From Plantibacter sp. Leaf314 (GTDB lineage: Bacteria > Actinomycetota > Actinomycetes > Actinomycetales > Microbacteriaceae): a DNA stretch of 64,000 nucleotides. The stretch spans positions 129,573-193,572 of the forward strand of contig NZ_LMOB01000002.1 in NCBI RefSeq assembly GCF_001423185.1, given 5' to 3'. The first letter of the stretch is position 1. Every line of letters begins with the position of its first letter. Both the position numbers and the translations under genes were made by a program. A model generated the notes under the pieces. It ran no database searches. It had not been told where the DNA came from and was given only the letters and a program-made list of their open reading frames with translations. Shown here in pieces: positions 36,382 to 44,249 of this stretch.

Positions 36382-36443
36382 GCTCAGGACGTCGCGCGAC
36401 CCCCTGAACTGGGGGCACAGCGAATCTTGAGGAAATCCTGAGC
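36382..36443. repeat. 8-bp inverted repeat in the divergent lipoprotein/GT2 region
   Basis: GCTCAGGA (36382-36389) and TCCTGAGC (36436-36443) are perfect inverted copies 46 bases apart. Between them lies a small hairpin (CCCCC 36400-36404, GGGGG 36411-36415). The right copy sits in the spacer of the predicted GT2 promoter, so this may be a regulator-binding arrangement. Confidence 0.4.
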
Positions 36444-36455
36444 CGACGCTATCGC
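36427..36455 (+). promoter_or_regulatory. Candidate promoter of the GT2 gene (TTGAGG-N17-TATCGC)
   Basis: A -35-like TTGAGG (36427-36432) and -10-like TATCGC (36450-36455) with 17-base spacing lie 88 bases before the GT2 ATG. Unlike neighbouring genes this transcript would have a long leader with an AGGA ribosome site. Confidence 0.35.
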
Positions 36456-36543
36456 ATTCGCGCGCCAAACCAGCACCCGGCGCGGCAGAGTTGGCTCTAC
36501 AGCGCGAACCGCTGTATCCGGCCCCCTCAGAACAGGACCTCTG

Positions 36544-38040
36544 ATGTCAGAACTCGAAGCGCGACCCGACAACACTCGGCCCGCCGCACAGCAGGCTGAC
36601 CCTCGGTACATTCAGACCCAGCCGCTTCTCGCGCCCGAACTTGAAGCGTATGCGAACGAATTCATCGACTCGGTCAACTCGCTTCCCGAGTACCGGGCCA
36701 CCATCGGCTGCATCATCCCCGCCTACAACGAGGAGGAGTCGCTGCCGGCCGTCCTGGCCTCCCTGCTCGAGCAGACGCGGATGCCCGACGTGATCCACGT
36801 GGTCATCAACAACACCACCGACCGCTCGGTCGACGTCGCAGCACCCTACGCCGGCCCGCACTCGAAGGTCGACGAGCACGGGTACGAACAGTTCACCGAG
36901 GTGTTCATCCACGACATCGGCAAGAACCCCGACAAGAAGGTCGGTGCGCTGAACTACGGTTTCACGCTCGTCGAGGGGTACGACTACCTCCTCGGCGTCG
37001 ACGGCGACACGGTCGCCGACCCGACGGCCATCGAGTCCCTCGAAGCGGAGATCGTCTCGGACACCCGCATCGGCGGTATCTCCGCGATCTTCTCGATCGA
37101 CGACGAGCCGTTCAAGAAGCAGATCATCCCGGCCTTCCTCATCGCCGGCCAGCGCACGCAGTTCGCCGCGTTCAACATGCAGAACATGCTGCGAGGCCGC
37201 AACATGGCCGTGCTCGGCGGGCAGTACTCCATCTTCTCCGTCCAGGCGCTGCGCGATGCCATGGAGCAGAACCACCAGTCCACCCCGTGGGTGAAGGACT
37301 CCGAGGTCGAGGACTCGCTCCTCTCCTTGCAGATCAAGAGCGCCGGGTACCTCACGAAGATCAGCGCCCGCGCCCGCGCCGACGTCGGCGGTATGACGAC
37401 GGTCCGCTCCCTCGACGCGCAGCAGGTCAAGTGGAACTACGGCGCCATCGAGCTCATGTGGCCGGGCCAGCGCGGCGACACCAAGGGGCAGCCGTTCCAC
37501 CCGAACCTCCGACTGCGGTGGCTCGAGAACGCCGAGATGCTCCTCAACATCGTCACGCGCATCCTCTTCATCGTGCTGCTCGCCGGTTCGCTGTCGATCC
37601 ACGCGTTCGTGTTCAGCCCGGTGTGGCTCATCCCGCCGGTCGTCGCGATCCTCCTCAACCTCCGCATCGCGCTGTCGATGAAGAAGCGCAACACCCGCGA
37701 CATCCTCTTCGCCGTCCTGGTGTTCCCCGCCGAGTTCTACATGTGGATCCGTATGGGCCACTTCATCCGGGCATGGTCGAAGTTCGCGTCGAACAAGAAG
37801 GTCGACAACTGGGCGGAGCAGGCCAAGGCCGAGCGTGGTTCGGGCAACGCCCACCTCGCGCCGCTGCTCTTCGTCCTCGCCGCGATCATCGCGATCGTCG
37901 CCGTCTGGACCCAGCTGTCCCCCGTCGTGCAGTCCACGATCCTCTGGGCGGGTTGGCCCGTGCTCGGCGTCATCACCGTGCTGCAGACGCTCAGCATGTT
38001 CGGCAAGCTCATCCGTCGCCAGCGCGGCTACCGGGTGTGA
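36544..38040 (+). CDS. Processive GT2 glycosyltransferase (cellulose synthase-like)
   Basis: Membrane glycosyltransferase of 498 residues. The cytoplasmic GT2 domain (about 50-320) has IIPAYNEEES, the metal-binding DGD (153-155), a base motif VEDS (256-259 region) and QQVKW (293-297), which corresponds to the QxxRW of processive synthases with Lys for Arg. About five C-terminal helices follow (336-352, 357-376, 386-402, 438-456, 464-482). N-terminal helices and the PilZ domain of BcsA are absent. It probably makes and exports a beta-glucan-like or other homopolymer. Its stop overlaps the start of the Hpt-like gene by one base. The sugar polymer is not known. Confidence 0.88.
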   Translation: MSELEARPDNTRPAAQQADPRYIQTQPLLAPELEAYANEFIDSVNSLPEYRATIGCIIPAYNEEESLPAVLASLLEQTRMPDVIHVVINNTTDRSVDVAAPYAGPHSKVDEHGYEQFTEVFIHDIGKNPDKKVGALNYGFTLVEGYDYLLGVDGDTVADPTAIESLEAEIVSDTRIGGISAIFSIDDEPFKKQIIPAFLIAGQRTQFAAFNMQNMLRGRNMAVLGGQYSIFSVQALRDAMEQNHQSTPWVKDSEVEDSLLSLQIKSAGYLTKISARARADVGGMTTVRSLDAQQVKWNYGAIELMWPGQRGDTKGQPFHPNLRLRWLENAEMLLNIVTRILFIVLLAGSLSIHAFVFSPVWLIPPVVAILLNLRIALSMKKRNTRDILFAVLVFPAEFYMWIRMGHFIRAWSKFASNKKVDNWAEQAKAERGSGNAHLAPLLFVLAAIIAIVAVWTQLSPVVQSTILWAGWPVLGVITVLQTLSMFGKLIRRQRGYRV

Positions 38041-38414
38041 TGACGTCCGACCCAGGAACCGTCGACGCCGGCGAACTGCGCAGGTTGCTCCGAGAGCTCT
38101 CGGGCGACCTGCGCAGTCGTCGTCGTTTCGTCCACACCTACGTCGAGATGTGGCCGACGCGCCTCAGCCGTCTCGAAGCCGCACTCGAGGCGGAGGACCT
38201 CGACGAGGCGAAGGTCGTCCTCCTCAGCATCCGCTCGTCCAGCGTCATGCTCGGTGTGATCGGGGTCTCCGCCCTGGCGAGCGCCGGACTGCGCGCCGTG
38301 GAGCAGGCCGACCTCGTACGGGCCGCGGACATCCGGTCCGCGCTCGCGGAGCTCGGAGCGCGCAGCTGCGAACGGCTGCTCGAACTGGACGCGGCCGACG
38401 TCTCGGAGGCGTGA
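38040..38414 (+). CDS. Hpt-like protein lacking the phospho-accepting histidine
   Basis: Small protein of 124 residues, all helical, with the outline of a histidine phosphotransfer domain: a first helix pair (FVHTYVEMWPTRLSRLEAALEAED, seen as two helices) and then LLSIRSSSVMLGVIG (61-75), matching the Hpt core H-x-L-K-G-S-S-x-x-LG. At the phospho-histidine place the residue is Leu62. It starts at an ATG overlapping the GT2 stop by one base, so it is made with the synthase. It could act as a docking or dimerisation module for the kinase or regulator nearby. The family assignment rests on this motif and is moderately sure. Confidence 0.7.
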   Translation: MTSDPGTVDAGELRRLLRELSGDLRSRRRFVHTYVEMWPTRLSRLEAALEAEDLDEAKVVLLSIRSSSVMLGVIGVSALASAGLRAVEQADLVRAADIRSALAELGARSCERLLELDAADVSEA

Positions 38415-38468
38415 CCGACGGATGGTCCCGTCGGAGACGGACCGGCTCCGGTCTGGAGGGGCGTCCGC

Positions 38469-39428
38469 TCAGTCGTCGGAGGTCATGCGGTAGCCGACGC
38501 CGCGGACCGTCTCGATGAAGCGCGGCGCGACGGTGCTGTCCGCGAGCTTCCGGCGCAGGTTGGCGAGGTGGACCTCGATGGCGCGCTTGTCGGCCTCACT
38601 GACGTAGTACGCGGTGATGTAGCTCTCGCCCCGGAGCATGAGCGCCAGGTCCGCCTTGCTGCGCACCCGACGCCGGGACTCCATGAGGGCCTGCAGCAGG
38701 TCGAACTCGCTCCGCGTCAGGTCGACCTCGCCACCGTCCACCTCGACGATGCGCGTGGCGGGACTCAGCTTGAGACCTCGGTGGACGAGCCACCCCTCGA
38801 CATCGTCGGAAGCGGATGTCGTGGGCTGCATGATGATGGGGACGACCGATTGACCGACCTGAGCGGCGTGACGCGCGACGTTCTCGTGCACGATCGTGGG
38901 ATCGGACGACTGGACCGGCTGCTGCGACACGGGCTGCTGGGACATGGGCTGCGCCTGGGGCACGGGCTGCACCTGCGGCACGACGGCCGCGGCCGGTGAT
39001 GGCTGGACAGGCACCGGAGTCGGTGCGGCAGCCGCCTCGCCGTTCGCGCGAGGCCGACGCAGCATCGCCTCGATGCGCGCCCGGAGTTCACGGGGTCGGA
39101 ACGGCTTGGTCATGTAGTCGTCGGCACCGGAGTCGAGCCCCTGCAGGGTGTCGATCTCGTCGCCACGGGCCGTGAGCATCACGATGTAGGTCGAGCTGAT
39201 GGCCCGGATCCGCTTGGCCGCCTCGAAGCCGTCGATCCCTGGCATGCTGACGTCCAGCGTGGTGACGAGGGGGTCGTGCAGGCGGACCGCCTCCACGCCG
39301 TCCAGACCGTTCGCAGCGGAAACCGTCTCGAAGCCGGCCTGTTCCAACACGGTCTCGAGCAGTTGACGGATGTCGGCATCGTCCTCGATGACGACCGCGG
39401 TTCGACGTTCGCTCAGCTGATCGGTCAC
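38469..39428 (-). CDS. OmpR-family response regulator with Pro/Gln-rich linker
   Basis: Regulator of 319 residues, about 90 longer than usual. Receiver domain (10-125) with D16/D17, phospho-acceptor D59 (TLDVSMPG) and TKPF switch lysine. A linker of about 70 residues (about 128-200) is rich in Pro, Gln, Val and Ala (repeated QPVSQQ-type units). The C-terminal winged helix (about 215-319) has DLTRSEFDLLQAL and VRGVGYRM. GTG start with AGGGG 6 bases upstream. It is 55 bases downstream of the GH6 gene on the same strand, so both may be cotranscribed, and probably controls this locus. Confidence 0.9.
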   Translation of the reverse strand: MTDQLSERRTAVVIEDDADIRQLLETVLEQAGFETVSAANGLDGVEAVRLHDPLVTTLDVSMPGIDGFEAAKRIRAISSTYIVMLTARGDEIDTLQGLDSGADDYMTKPFRPRELRARIEAMLRRPRANGEAAAAPTPVPVQPSPAAAVVPQVQPVPQAQPMSQQPVSQQPVQSSDPTIVHENVARHAAQVGQSVVPIIMQPTTSASDDVEGWLVHRGLKLSPATRIVEVDGGEVDLTRSEFDLLQALMESRRRVRSKADLALMLRGESYITAYYVSEADKRAIEVHLANLRRKLADSTVAPRFIETVRGVGYRMTSDD

Positions 39429-39483
39429 GATGCCCCTACCCGTTCCACCCGTCAGCGACATGCCGGATGTGGCCGTCGCCGGC

Positions 39484-40542
39484 TCACCACGCGCTGAATC
39501 CCTTGGCCAGTTGCACGGCCTGCTCCGGCCACCATACCCCAGCAAGGGGGCCACCGTTGCATGCCCCGTCGCTCTCGCCGGGGGCTTTCACCCACAGGTT
39601 CGCGTCGAGGTGCTCGGCCTGCGCCGTGAGCGGTTGCTGCCCGACCGTCCGACCTGGCGGGTTGCACCATTCGCCGTTCGATCCGCTCCCGTTCCGCGAG
39701 GTGTCGATGACGTAGTGCGCACCGTCGAGCAGTCCGCTCAGCTCCTCGGCATAGGCGATCTCGTCCTCGGTCGCGTTGTAGTTCGAGACGTTGGTCGCGA
39801 AGCCCGTCGCGTCGGCCACGCCGGCCTCCTTGAGGAGTCCGGCCATCTCCGACGGCGGTCGCCAGTCGGAGTGCCCGCCGTCGAGATACACGGGCACAGA
39901 CGCTGCCGCGAATTGCTTCGTCGCGGCACTGAGCTGCTGCATGCGGGCGGTCCGGTCGCCGCAGTCGGGTGCGAGGGCGACCGCGTCCGGCTCGAGGACG
40001 ATCGCCACCCGATGGTCGGCGACGGCCGCGACGATCTCCGCCACCCAGTCCTGATAGTCGTCACTCGAGAGGCCACCGGCGGACTCGTTGCCGCAGTCGC
40101 GCTCGGGAACGCCGTAGACGGTGAAGACCGGCATCGCGCCTGCGCGCTCGGCCGAGCGGACGATGTCCGACACCGTCTCCTCGACCGTGCCCATCGGGTA
40201 CCGCTCAGGCACGAGCCAGATCGCCGTCGGTTCAGTCGCCAGCCGAGCCGCTGCCGCGCGCTGCTGTGCCGTGTCCGAAGGATCACCGTTCGAGCCGCCA
40301 CTCGTCCCGGTGGTGGCGGAAGACGTCGGATCCTGAGACGCCAGGCCCGCCTCCGCCGCTGCACGGGCGGCCAGTGAGGTGGGATCGACGTACAACTGTG
40401 CGCCGTCGAACGGGCCTGCTGCGGCGCTCGGGACGCGGCTCACGATCGACACCGCGAGGGCTCCTCCGGCAAGGAGGACGGCGACGACGCCGAGGGCGAC
40501 GGCCGTGCGGGTGCGACGTCGGTCGCGGGGCGTTCTCGGCAC
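39484..40542 (-). CDS. Membrane-anchored glycoside hydrolase family 6 (endoglucanase-like)
   Basis: Protein of 352 residues: short basic N-terminus, one transmembrane or signal-anchor helix (about 14-36), a Ser/Thr/Gly-rich linker (about 60-95) and a GH6 domain. Catalytic-region motifs match cellobiohydrolase II: PERDC (D149, the general acid place) and LEPDAVA (D186). WCNPPGR and LWVKAPGESDG follow as in GH6. No carbohydrate-binding module. The GTG at 40542 has GGAGG 4 bases upstream. In Streptomyces a GH6 (CslZ) accompanies the cellulose-synthase-like CslA; the pairing with the GT2 gene here parallels that. Confidence 0.92.
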   Translation of the reverse strand: MPRTPRDRRRTRTAVALGVVAVLLAGGALAVSIVSRVPSAAAGPFDGAQLYVDPTSLAARAAAEAGLASQDPTSSATTGTSGGSNGDPSDTAQQRAAAARLATEPTAIWLVPERYPMGTVEETVSDIVRSAERAGAMPVFTVYGVPERDCGNESAGGLSSDDYQDWVAEIVAAVADHRVAIVLEPDAVALAPDCGDRTARMQQLSAATKQFAAASVPVYLDGGHSDWRPPSEMAGLLKEAGVADATGFATNVSNYNATEDEIAYAEELSGLLDGAHYVIDTSRNGSGSNGEWCNPPGRTVGQQPLTAQAEHLDANLWVKAPGESDGACNGGPLAGVWWPEQAVQLAKGFSAW

Positions 40543-40666
40543 GGATCCTCCAGCATGGTCATCCGCAATTCTGCCCGACATTCCGGTCGCACGGTGCCGA
40601 TTCGCCCGAATCCGTCCCCCGAGCGGGGGTCGCACGCAAGGGGTGCGGACGATGCGCGCCCCGTCC

Positions 40667-40672
40667 TAGGCT
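40667..40672 (+). promoter_or_regulatory. Candidate -10 (TAGGCT) of tspO-like gene
   Basis: TAGGCT lies 42 bases before the ATG at 40715, giving a leader with an AGGAGG ribosome site. No clear -35. Confidence 0.35.
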
Positions 40673-40714
40673 CGACGTGCGGTTCCCACCCCTCGCCCGA
40701 CACCAGGAGGCACG

Positions 40715-41290
40715 ATGTCCGAGTCGACAGCACCGACGTCACCGGACGTCCGATCCATCGGCCCGAGGCGCACCGATCCGGCGTGGCGTTCCGCGCTCGC
40801 GCTCCTCTGCTTCCTCCTGATCGCGTTCGCGGTCGCAGCGTTCGGCTCGCTCACCACCATGGAGCAGATCGACGGTTGGTACGCCGACGCCGACAAGGCG
40901 GCCTGGAACCCGCCGAACTGGATCTTCGGTCCCGTGTGGGCGGTGCTGTACACGATGATCGCGGTGGCCGCATGGTTGGTCTGGCGACGACGACGGGATG
41001 GGACGCCCGAGCTGAGCGACGGCGCGAGCCGGGCGCTCGTCCTGTACATCGTCCAGCTGGTGCTCAACGCCCTCTGGACCCCGTGCTTCTTCGGGCTGTA
41101 CCCGTTCATCGGCGCGCCGGCCCTGTGGATCGCCCTCGTCATCATCCTCGCGCTCGACCTCGCCGTCCTCGCGACCATGTTCGCCTTCTGGGAGGTCTCG
41201 CGGGTCGCCGCCGTGCTCCTCATCCCCTACTGGGCGTGGCTGCTCTTCGCCACGACCCTCAACTGGTCACTCGCGGCACTGAACAGCTGA
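40715..41290 (+). CDS. tspO: TspO/MBR family protein
   Basis: Membrane protein of 191 residues with five transmembrane helices (about 25-45, 70-88, 105-123, 130-150, 158-178), the TspO fold that binds tetrapyrroles and is linked to stress responses. The signature WNPPNWIFGPVWAVLY lies at about 69-84, with NALWTPCFFGLY later. A strong AGGAGG ribosome site precedes the ATG. It is divergent from the GH6 gene and is followed after 115 bases by the BCCT transporter gene. Confidence 0.93.
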   Translation: MSESTAPTSPDVRSIGPRRTDPAWRSALALLCFLLIAFAVAAFGSLTTMEQIDGWYADADKAAWNPPNWIFGPVWAVLYTMIAVAAWLVWRRRRDGTPELSDGASRALVLYIVQLVLNALWTPCFFGLYPFIGAPALWIALVIILALDLAVLATMFAFWEVSRVAAVLLIPYWAWLLFATTLNWSLAALNS

Positions 41291-41349
41291 CCGACGGCAC
41301 AGCACACCCGGGCCTTCGTCGCAACGTTGTCCGGATGGCCGCCGCTCCC

Positions 41350-41355
41350 TACCCT
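41350..41355 (+). promoter_or_regulatory. Candidate -10 (TACCCT) of the BCCT gene
   Basis: TACCCT lies 50 bases before the GTG at 41406, which has a GAGGAG ribosome site. Confidence 0.3.
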
Positions 41356-41405
41356 TGGTGGGCGGGACGACGCAGGGTCGTCCGCACGGCCCGAGGAGCG
41401 CATCA

Positions 41406-43163
41406 GTGAGCACCAAGACCATCCCCACCTCCGACGCGGCCACCGCGAAGGCGCCGACGAAGGTCATCCCCTGGGTGCTCGGGCCCGCCCTCGTCGTCAT
41501 CCTCGGCGTCGCGCTGTTCTCGATCCTGCTCCCCGAACAGGCCGAGTCGGTCTTCGGGTCCATCCAGTCGGGGATCATCGGCGGCCTCGGGTGGTACTAC
41601 GTCCTCCTCGTGGCCGCGTTCGTGATCGTGGCGATCGTCTTCGCGGTCTCGAAGTTCGGCGACATCAAACTCGGCAAGGACGACGACGAGCCGGAGTTCT
41701 CGCTGATGTCCTGGTTCTCGATGCTCTTCGCCGCCGGCATGGGCATCGGGCTCGTCTTCTACGGGGTCGGTGAGCCGCTCACGCACTTCCTGGAGCCGCG
41801 GCCCGGCGTCGTCGGTTCGCAGCAGTCCCTGGCGCAGCAGGCGATGAGCCAGACGTACCTGCACTGGGGGCTGCACGCCTGGTCGATCTACGCGGTCGTC
41901 GGCGTCGCGCTGGCCTACGCCGTCCACCGCAAGGGACGTCCGATGTCGATCCGTTGGGCCATCGAGCCGCTCCTCGGCAAGCGCGTCCAGGGCGGCTGGG
42001 GCAACGCGATCGACACCATCGCCGTCATCGGCACGGTCTTCGGTGTCGCGACCTCCCTCGGGCTCGGTGTCCTGCAGATCTCGGCCGGACTCGGGTACAC
42101 GGGCATCGCCGAGCCGAACATCCTCACCCAGGTCATCCTCATCCTGGTGATCACCGGCGTCACGATCTTCTCGCTCGTCTCCGGCGTGCACAAGGGCATG
42201 AAGTGGCTCTCGAACACGAACCTCATCCTGGCCGGCCTGCTGCTGTTCTTCGTCCTGTTCGCCGGTCCGACGCTGTTCCTCCTCCGCGAGTGGGTCCAGT
42301 CCATGGGCGCGTACCTGCAGAACGTCGTCGGACTGACGTTCAACGTCTCCGCCTACCAGGGTGCCGCGGGTGAGGCCTGGCAGTCGTCGTGGACGACCTT
42401 CTACTGGGGCTGGTGGATGTCCTGGGCGCCGTTCGTCGGCGTGTTCATCGCCCGGATCTCCAAGGGCCGCACCGTGCGACAGTTCGTCCTCGGGGTCCTG
42501 CTCGTCCCGACCCTCGTGACCTTCCTCTGGTTCGCCGTGCTCGGTGGCACCGCCATCATGCAGTCGCTCGAGGGGCGGGACTTCAGCGGCTCCGACGGAC
42601 CGGTCGACCTCAACACCGCACTGTTCAACATGCTGGCCGGCCTTCCGGGCGGCTCCATCGCGACCGTCGGCGCCCTGCTCCTCATCCTGCTGTTCTTCGT
42701 GACCTCCGCGGACTCGGGTTCCCTCGTCATGGGGATGCTCACGACCGGTGGCACCGAGCCGCGGAACCGGGTGCGGATCGCCTGGGCGCTCGTGACGAGC
42801 CTGCTGGCGATCTCCCTGCTGATCGCGGGCGGTCTCGCCTCCATGCAGACGGCGGCGATCATCACGGCACTGCCCTTCAGCATCGTGATCATCCTGATGT
42901 GCGTCTCGTCGTTCAAGGCGTTCGGCATCGAGGTCCGCCGGGAGCAGCGGGCCAAGCGCCGTCTGTTCGCGGCGGAGCTCACGGAGAGCGTCTCCGCCGA
43001 CCTCAGCGGGCAGGTGTCCGACCAGGTGACGGAGCAGGTCACCGAGCATCTCGGGACGATGACCGCTCAGCTCGACCTCCGGCAACTGGCTTCGCCCGAC
43101 GCACCACCGGCGACCGATGCGTCGACGTCAGCGGAGTCGGACCGTCCGGATTCCGGGCGCTGA
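41406..43163 (+). CDS. BCCT-family osmolyte transporter
   Basis: Secondary transporter of 585 residues for betaine, carnitine, choline or similar compounds, with about 12 transmembrane helices. Signature segments: GMGIGLVFYGVGEPLTHF, HWGLHAWSIYA with the Trp box, and the family block WWMSWAPFVGVFIARISKGRTVRQF (quoted in parts: WWMSWAPFVG and ARISKGRTVR). The cytoplasmic C-terminus (about 515-585) is charged and may be the osmosensing tail. The GTG at 41406 is supported by GAGGAG 8 bases upstream. Substrate not determinable from sequence alone. Confidence 0.94.
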   Translation: MSTKTIPTSDAATAKAPTKVIPWVLGPALVVILGVALFSILLPEQAESVFGSIQSGIIGGLGWYYVLLVAAFVIVAIVFAVSKFGDIKLGKDDDEPEFSLMSWFSMLFAAGMGIGLVFYGVGEPLTHFLEPRPGVVGSQQSLAQQAMSQTYLHWGLHAWSIYAVVGVALAYAVHRKGRPMSIRWAIEPLLGKRVQGGWGNAIDTIAVIGTVFGVATSLGLGVLQISAGLGYTGIAEPNILTQVILILVITGVTIFSLVSGVHKGMKWLSNTNLILAGLLLFFVLFAGPTLFLLREWVQSMGAYLQNVVGLTFNVSAYQGAAGEAWQSSWTTFYWGWWMSWAPFVGVFIARISKGRTVRQFVLGVLLVPTLVTFLWFAVLGGTAIMQSLEGRDFSGSDGPVDLNTALFNMLAGLPGGSIATVGALLLILLFFVTSADSGSLVMGMLTTGGTEPRNRVRIAWALVTSLLAISLLIAGGLASMQTAAIITALPFSIVIILMCVSSFKAFGIEVRREQRAKRRLFAAELTESVSADLSGQVSDQVTEQVTEHLGTMTAQLDLRQLASPDAPPATDASTSAESDRPDSGR

Positions 43164-43171
43164 CGGGTCGC

Positions 43172-44140
43172 TCAGTCGAGCGGGAACCGGTCGGAGATCC
43201 AGGCCGTCTCCTCGTCCGTCGGTGACCAGGCCGAACCAGCGGCGGCGTTCGCGCGGATCTGTGCGGGCGTCGTCGCTCCGGCGATGACGCTCGTCAGTCC
43301 TTCGCGCGCGAGCAGCCACCCGAACGTCGCTTCGAGCATGCTGATGCCGCGCTCGTCGCAGAACACCTGGTAGGCCTCGATCGCGTCCCAGGGCGCCTGG
43401 TCCAGGATGTGCTTGCGCTGGCGCATGATCCGGCTCTCGGCCGGCCCGCCGTCGCGCGAGAACTTCCCCGTGAACAAGCCGTTCGAGAGCGGGAAGTAGG
43501 GCAGGAAGCCGACGCCTGCCGCTCGCATCGCGGGGAACACCTCACGTTCGGCCCCGCGGACGAGCAGGCTGTACTCGTTCTGGGCGGAGACGAAGGCGGG
43601 GTGACCGGCCGAGGTCGCCGCCCAGTGCGCCTCGGTCACCTGCCAGCCGGCGAAATTTGAATGTCCGTAGTAGCGGATCTTGCCCTCGTGGACGAGTTCG
43701 TCGAGGGCGGCGATCGTCTCCTCGATGGGCGTCAGCGGGTCGGGCGTGTGCATCTGGTAGAGGTCGATCCACTCGGTACCGAGCCGGCGGAGCGAGCCCT
43801 CGACCGCGAGTCGCAGGTAGCGGCGCGACCCCTTGGAGCCCCAGTTCGGGATCGGGCTCTCGTAGTCCGCGTGGCCGAACTTGGACGCGAGGACGACCTC
43901 GTCCCGCCGGCCGGCCAACGCCCGTCCGAGCAGTTCCTCGCTCAGTCCGTACTCGCGACCGTAGATGTCGGCCGTGTCGAACAGGTTCACGCCGGCATCG
44001 ATGGCCGCGTCGACCACGGCCGTGGTCCCCTCCTGGGTCTCGGTGACGGTGCCGGGCCGCCCGAAGTTGTTGCAGCCGATACCGACGGCGGAGACGATGA
44101 GGCCGCTGCGACCGAGCGGACGATAGCTGAGAGCAGACAT
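43172..44140 (-). CDS. Aldo/keto reductase
   Basis: NADPH-dependent oxidoreductase of 322 residues with the AKR barrel. Catalytic tetrad visible: D in NLFDTADIYG (with the Tyr Y5 positions after it), K in VLASKFG and H in LYQMHTPD. The C-terminal cofactor segment has SVIAGATTPAQIRANA. Close in type to the Kv-beta/YajO branch. The ATG at 44140 is preceded by GGAG and by TAGCCT at 7 bases. Convergent with the BCCT gene (8 bases apart). Confidence 0.93.
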   Translation of the reverse strand: MSALSYRPLGRSGLIVSAVGIGCNNFGRPGTVTETQEGTTAVVDAAIDAGVNLFDTADIYGREYGLSEELLGRALAGRRDEVVLASKFGHADYESPIPNWGSKGSRRYLRLAVEGSLRRLGTEWIDLYQMHTPDPLTPIEETIAALDELVHEGKIRYYGHSNFAGWQVTEAHWAATSAGHPAFVSAQNEYSLLVRGAEREVFPAMRAAGVGFLPYFPLSNGLFTGKFSRDGGPAESRIMRQRKHILDQAPWDAIEAYQVFCDERGISMLEATFGWLLAREGLTSVIAGATTPAQIRANAAAGSAWSPTDEETAWISDRFPLD

Positions 44141-44147
44141 GGTCTCC

Positions 44148-44153
44148 AGGCTA
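44148..44153 (-). promoter_or_regulatory. Close -10 (TAGCCT) of the aldo/keto reductase gene
   Basis: Minus-strand TAGCCT with a 7-base spacer (GGAGACC) to the ATG at 44140; leaderless or near-leaderless start. Confidence 0.5.
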
Positions 44154-44237
44154 GTCCGACGCCGCTCCACAGGCGCCCCACGCCGGCCGAATCCCGAGGA
44201 GGAGACGGCTCCCCCGACGGCCGCAGTGTGACCTTCG

Positions 44238-44243
44238 TACGCT
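44238..44243 (+). promoter_or_regulatory. Predicted leaderless -10 (TACGCT) of ogt-tag
   Basis: TACGCT sits 6 bases before the ATG at 44250, no ribosome site. It supports the upstream ATG and thus the repeat-containing N-terminus of the protein. Confidence 0.5.
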
Positions 44244-44249
44244 CGGCCC

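Noticed and set aside
44141..44249. Small gene between the aldo/keto reductase and ogt
   Set aside because: The 109-base gap only holds the two divergent -10 boxes and no frame with a start signal.
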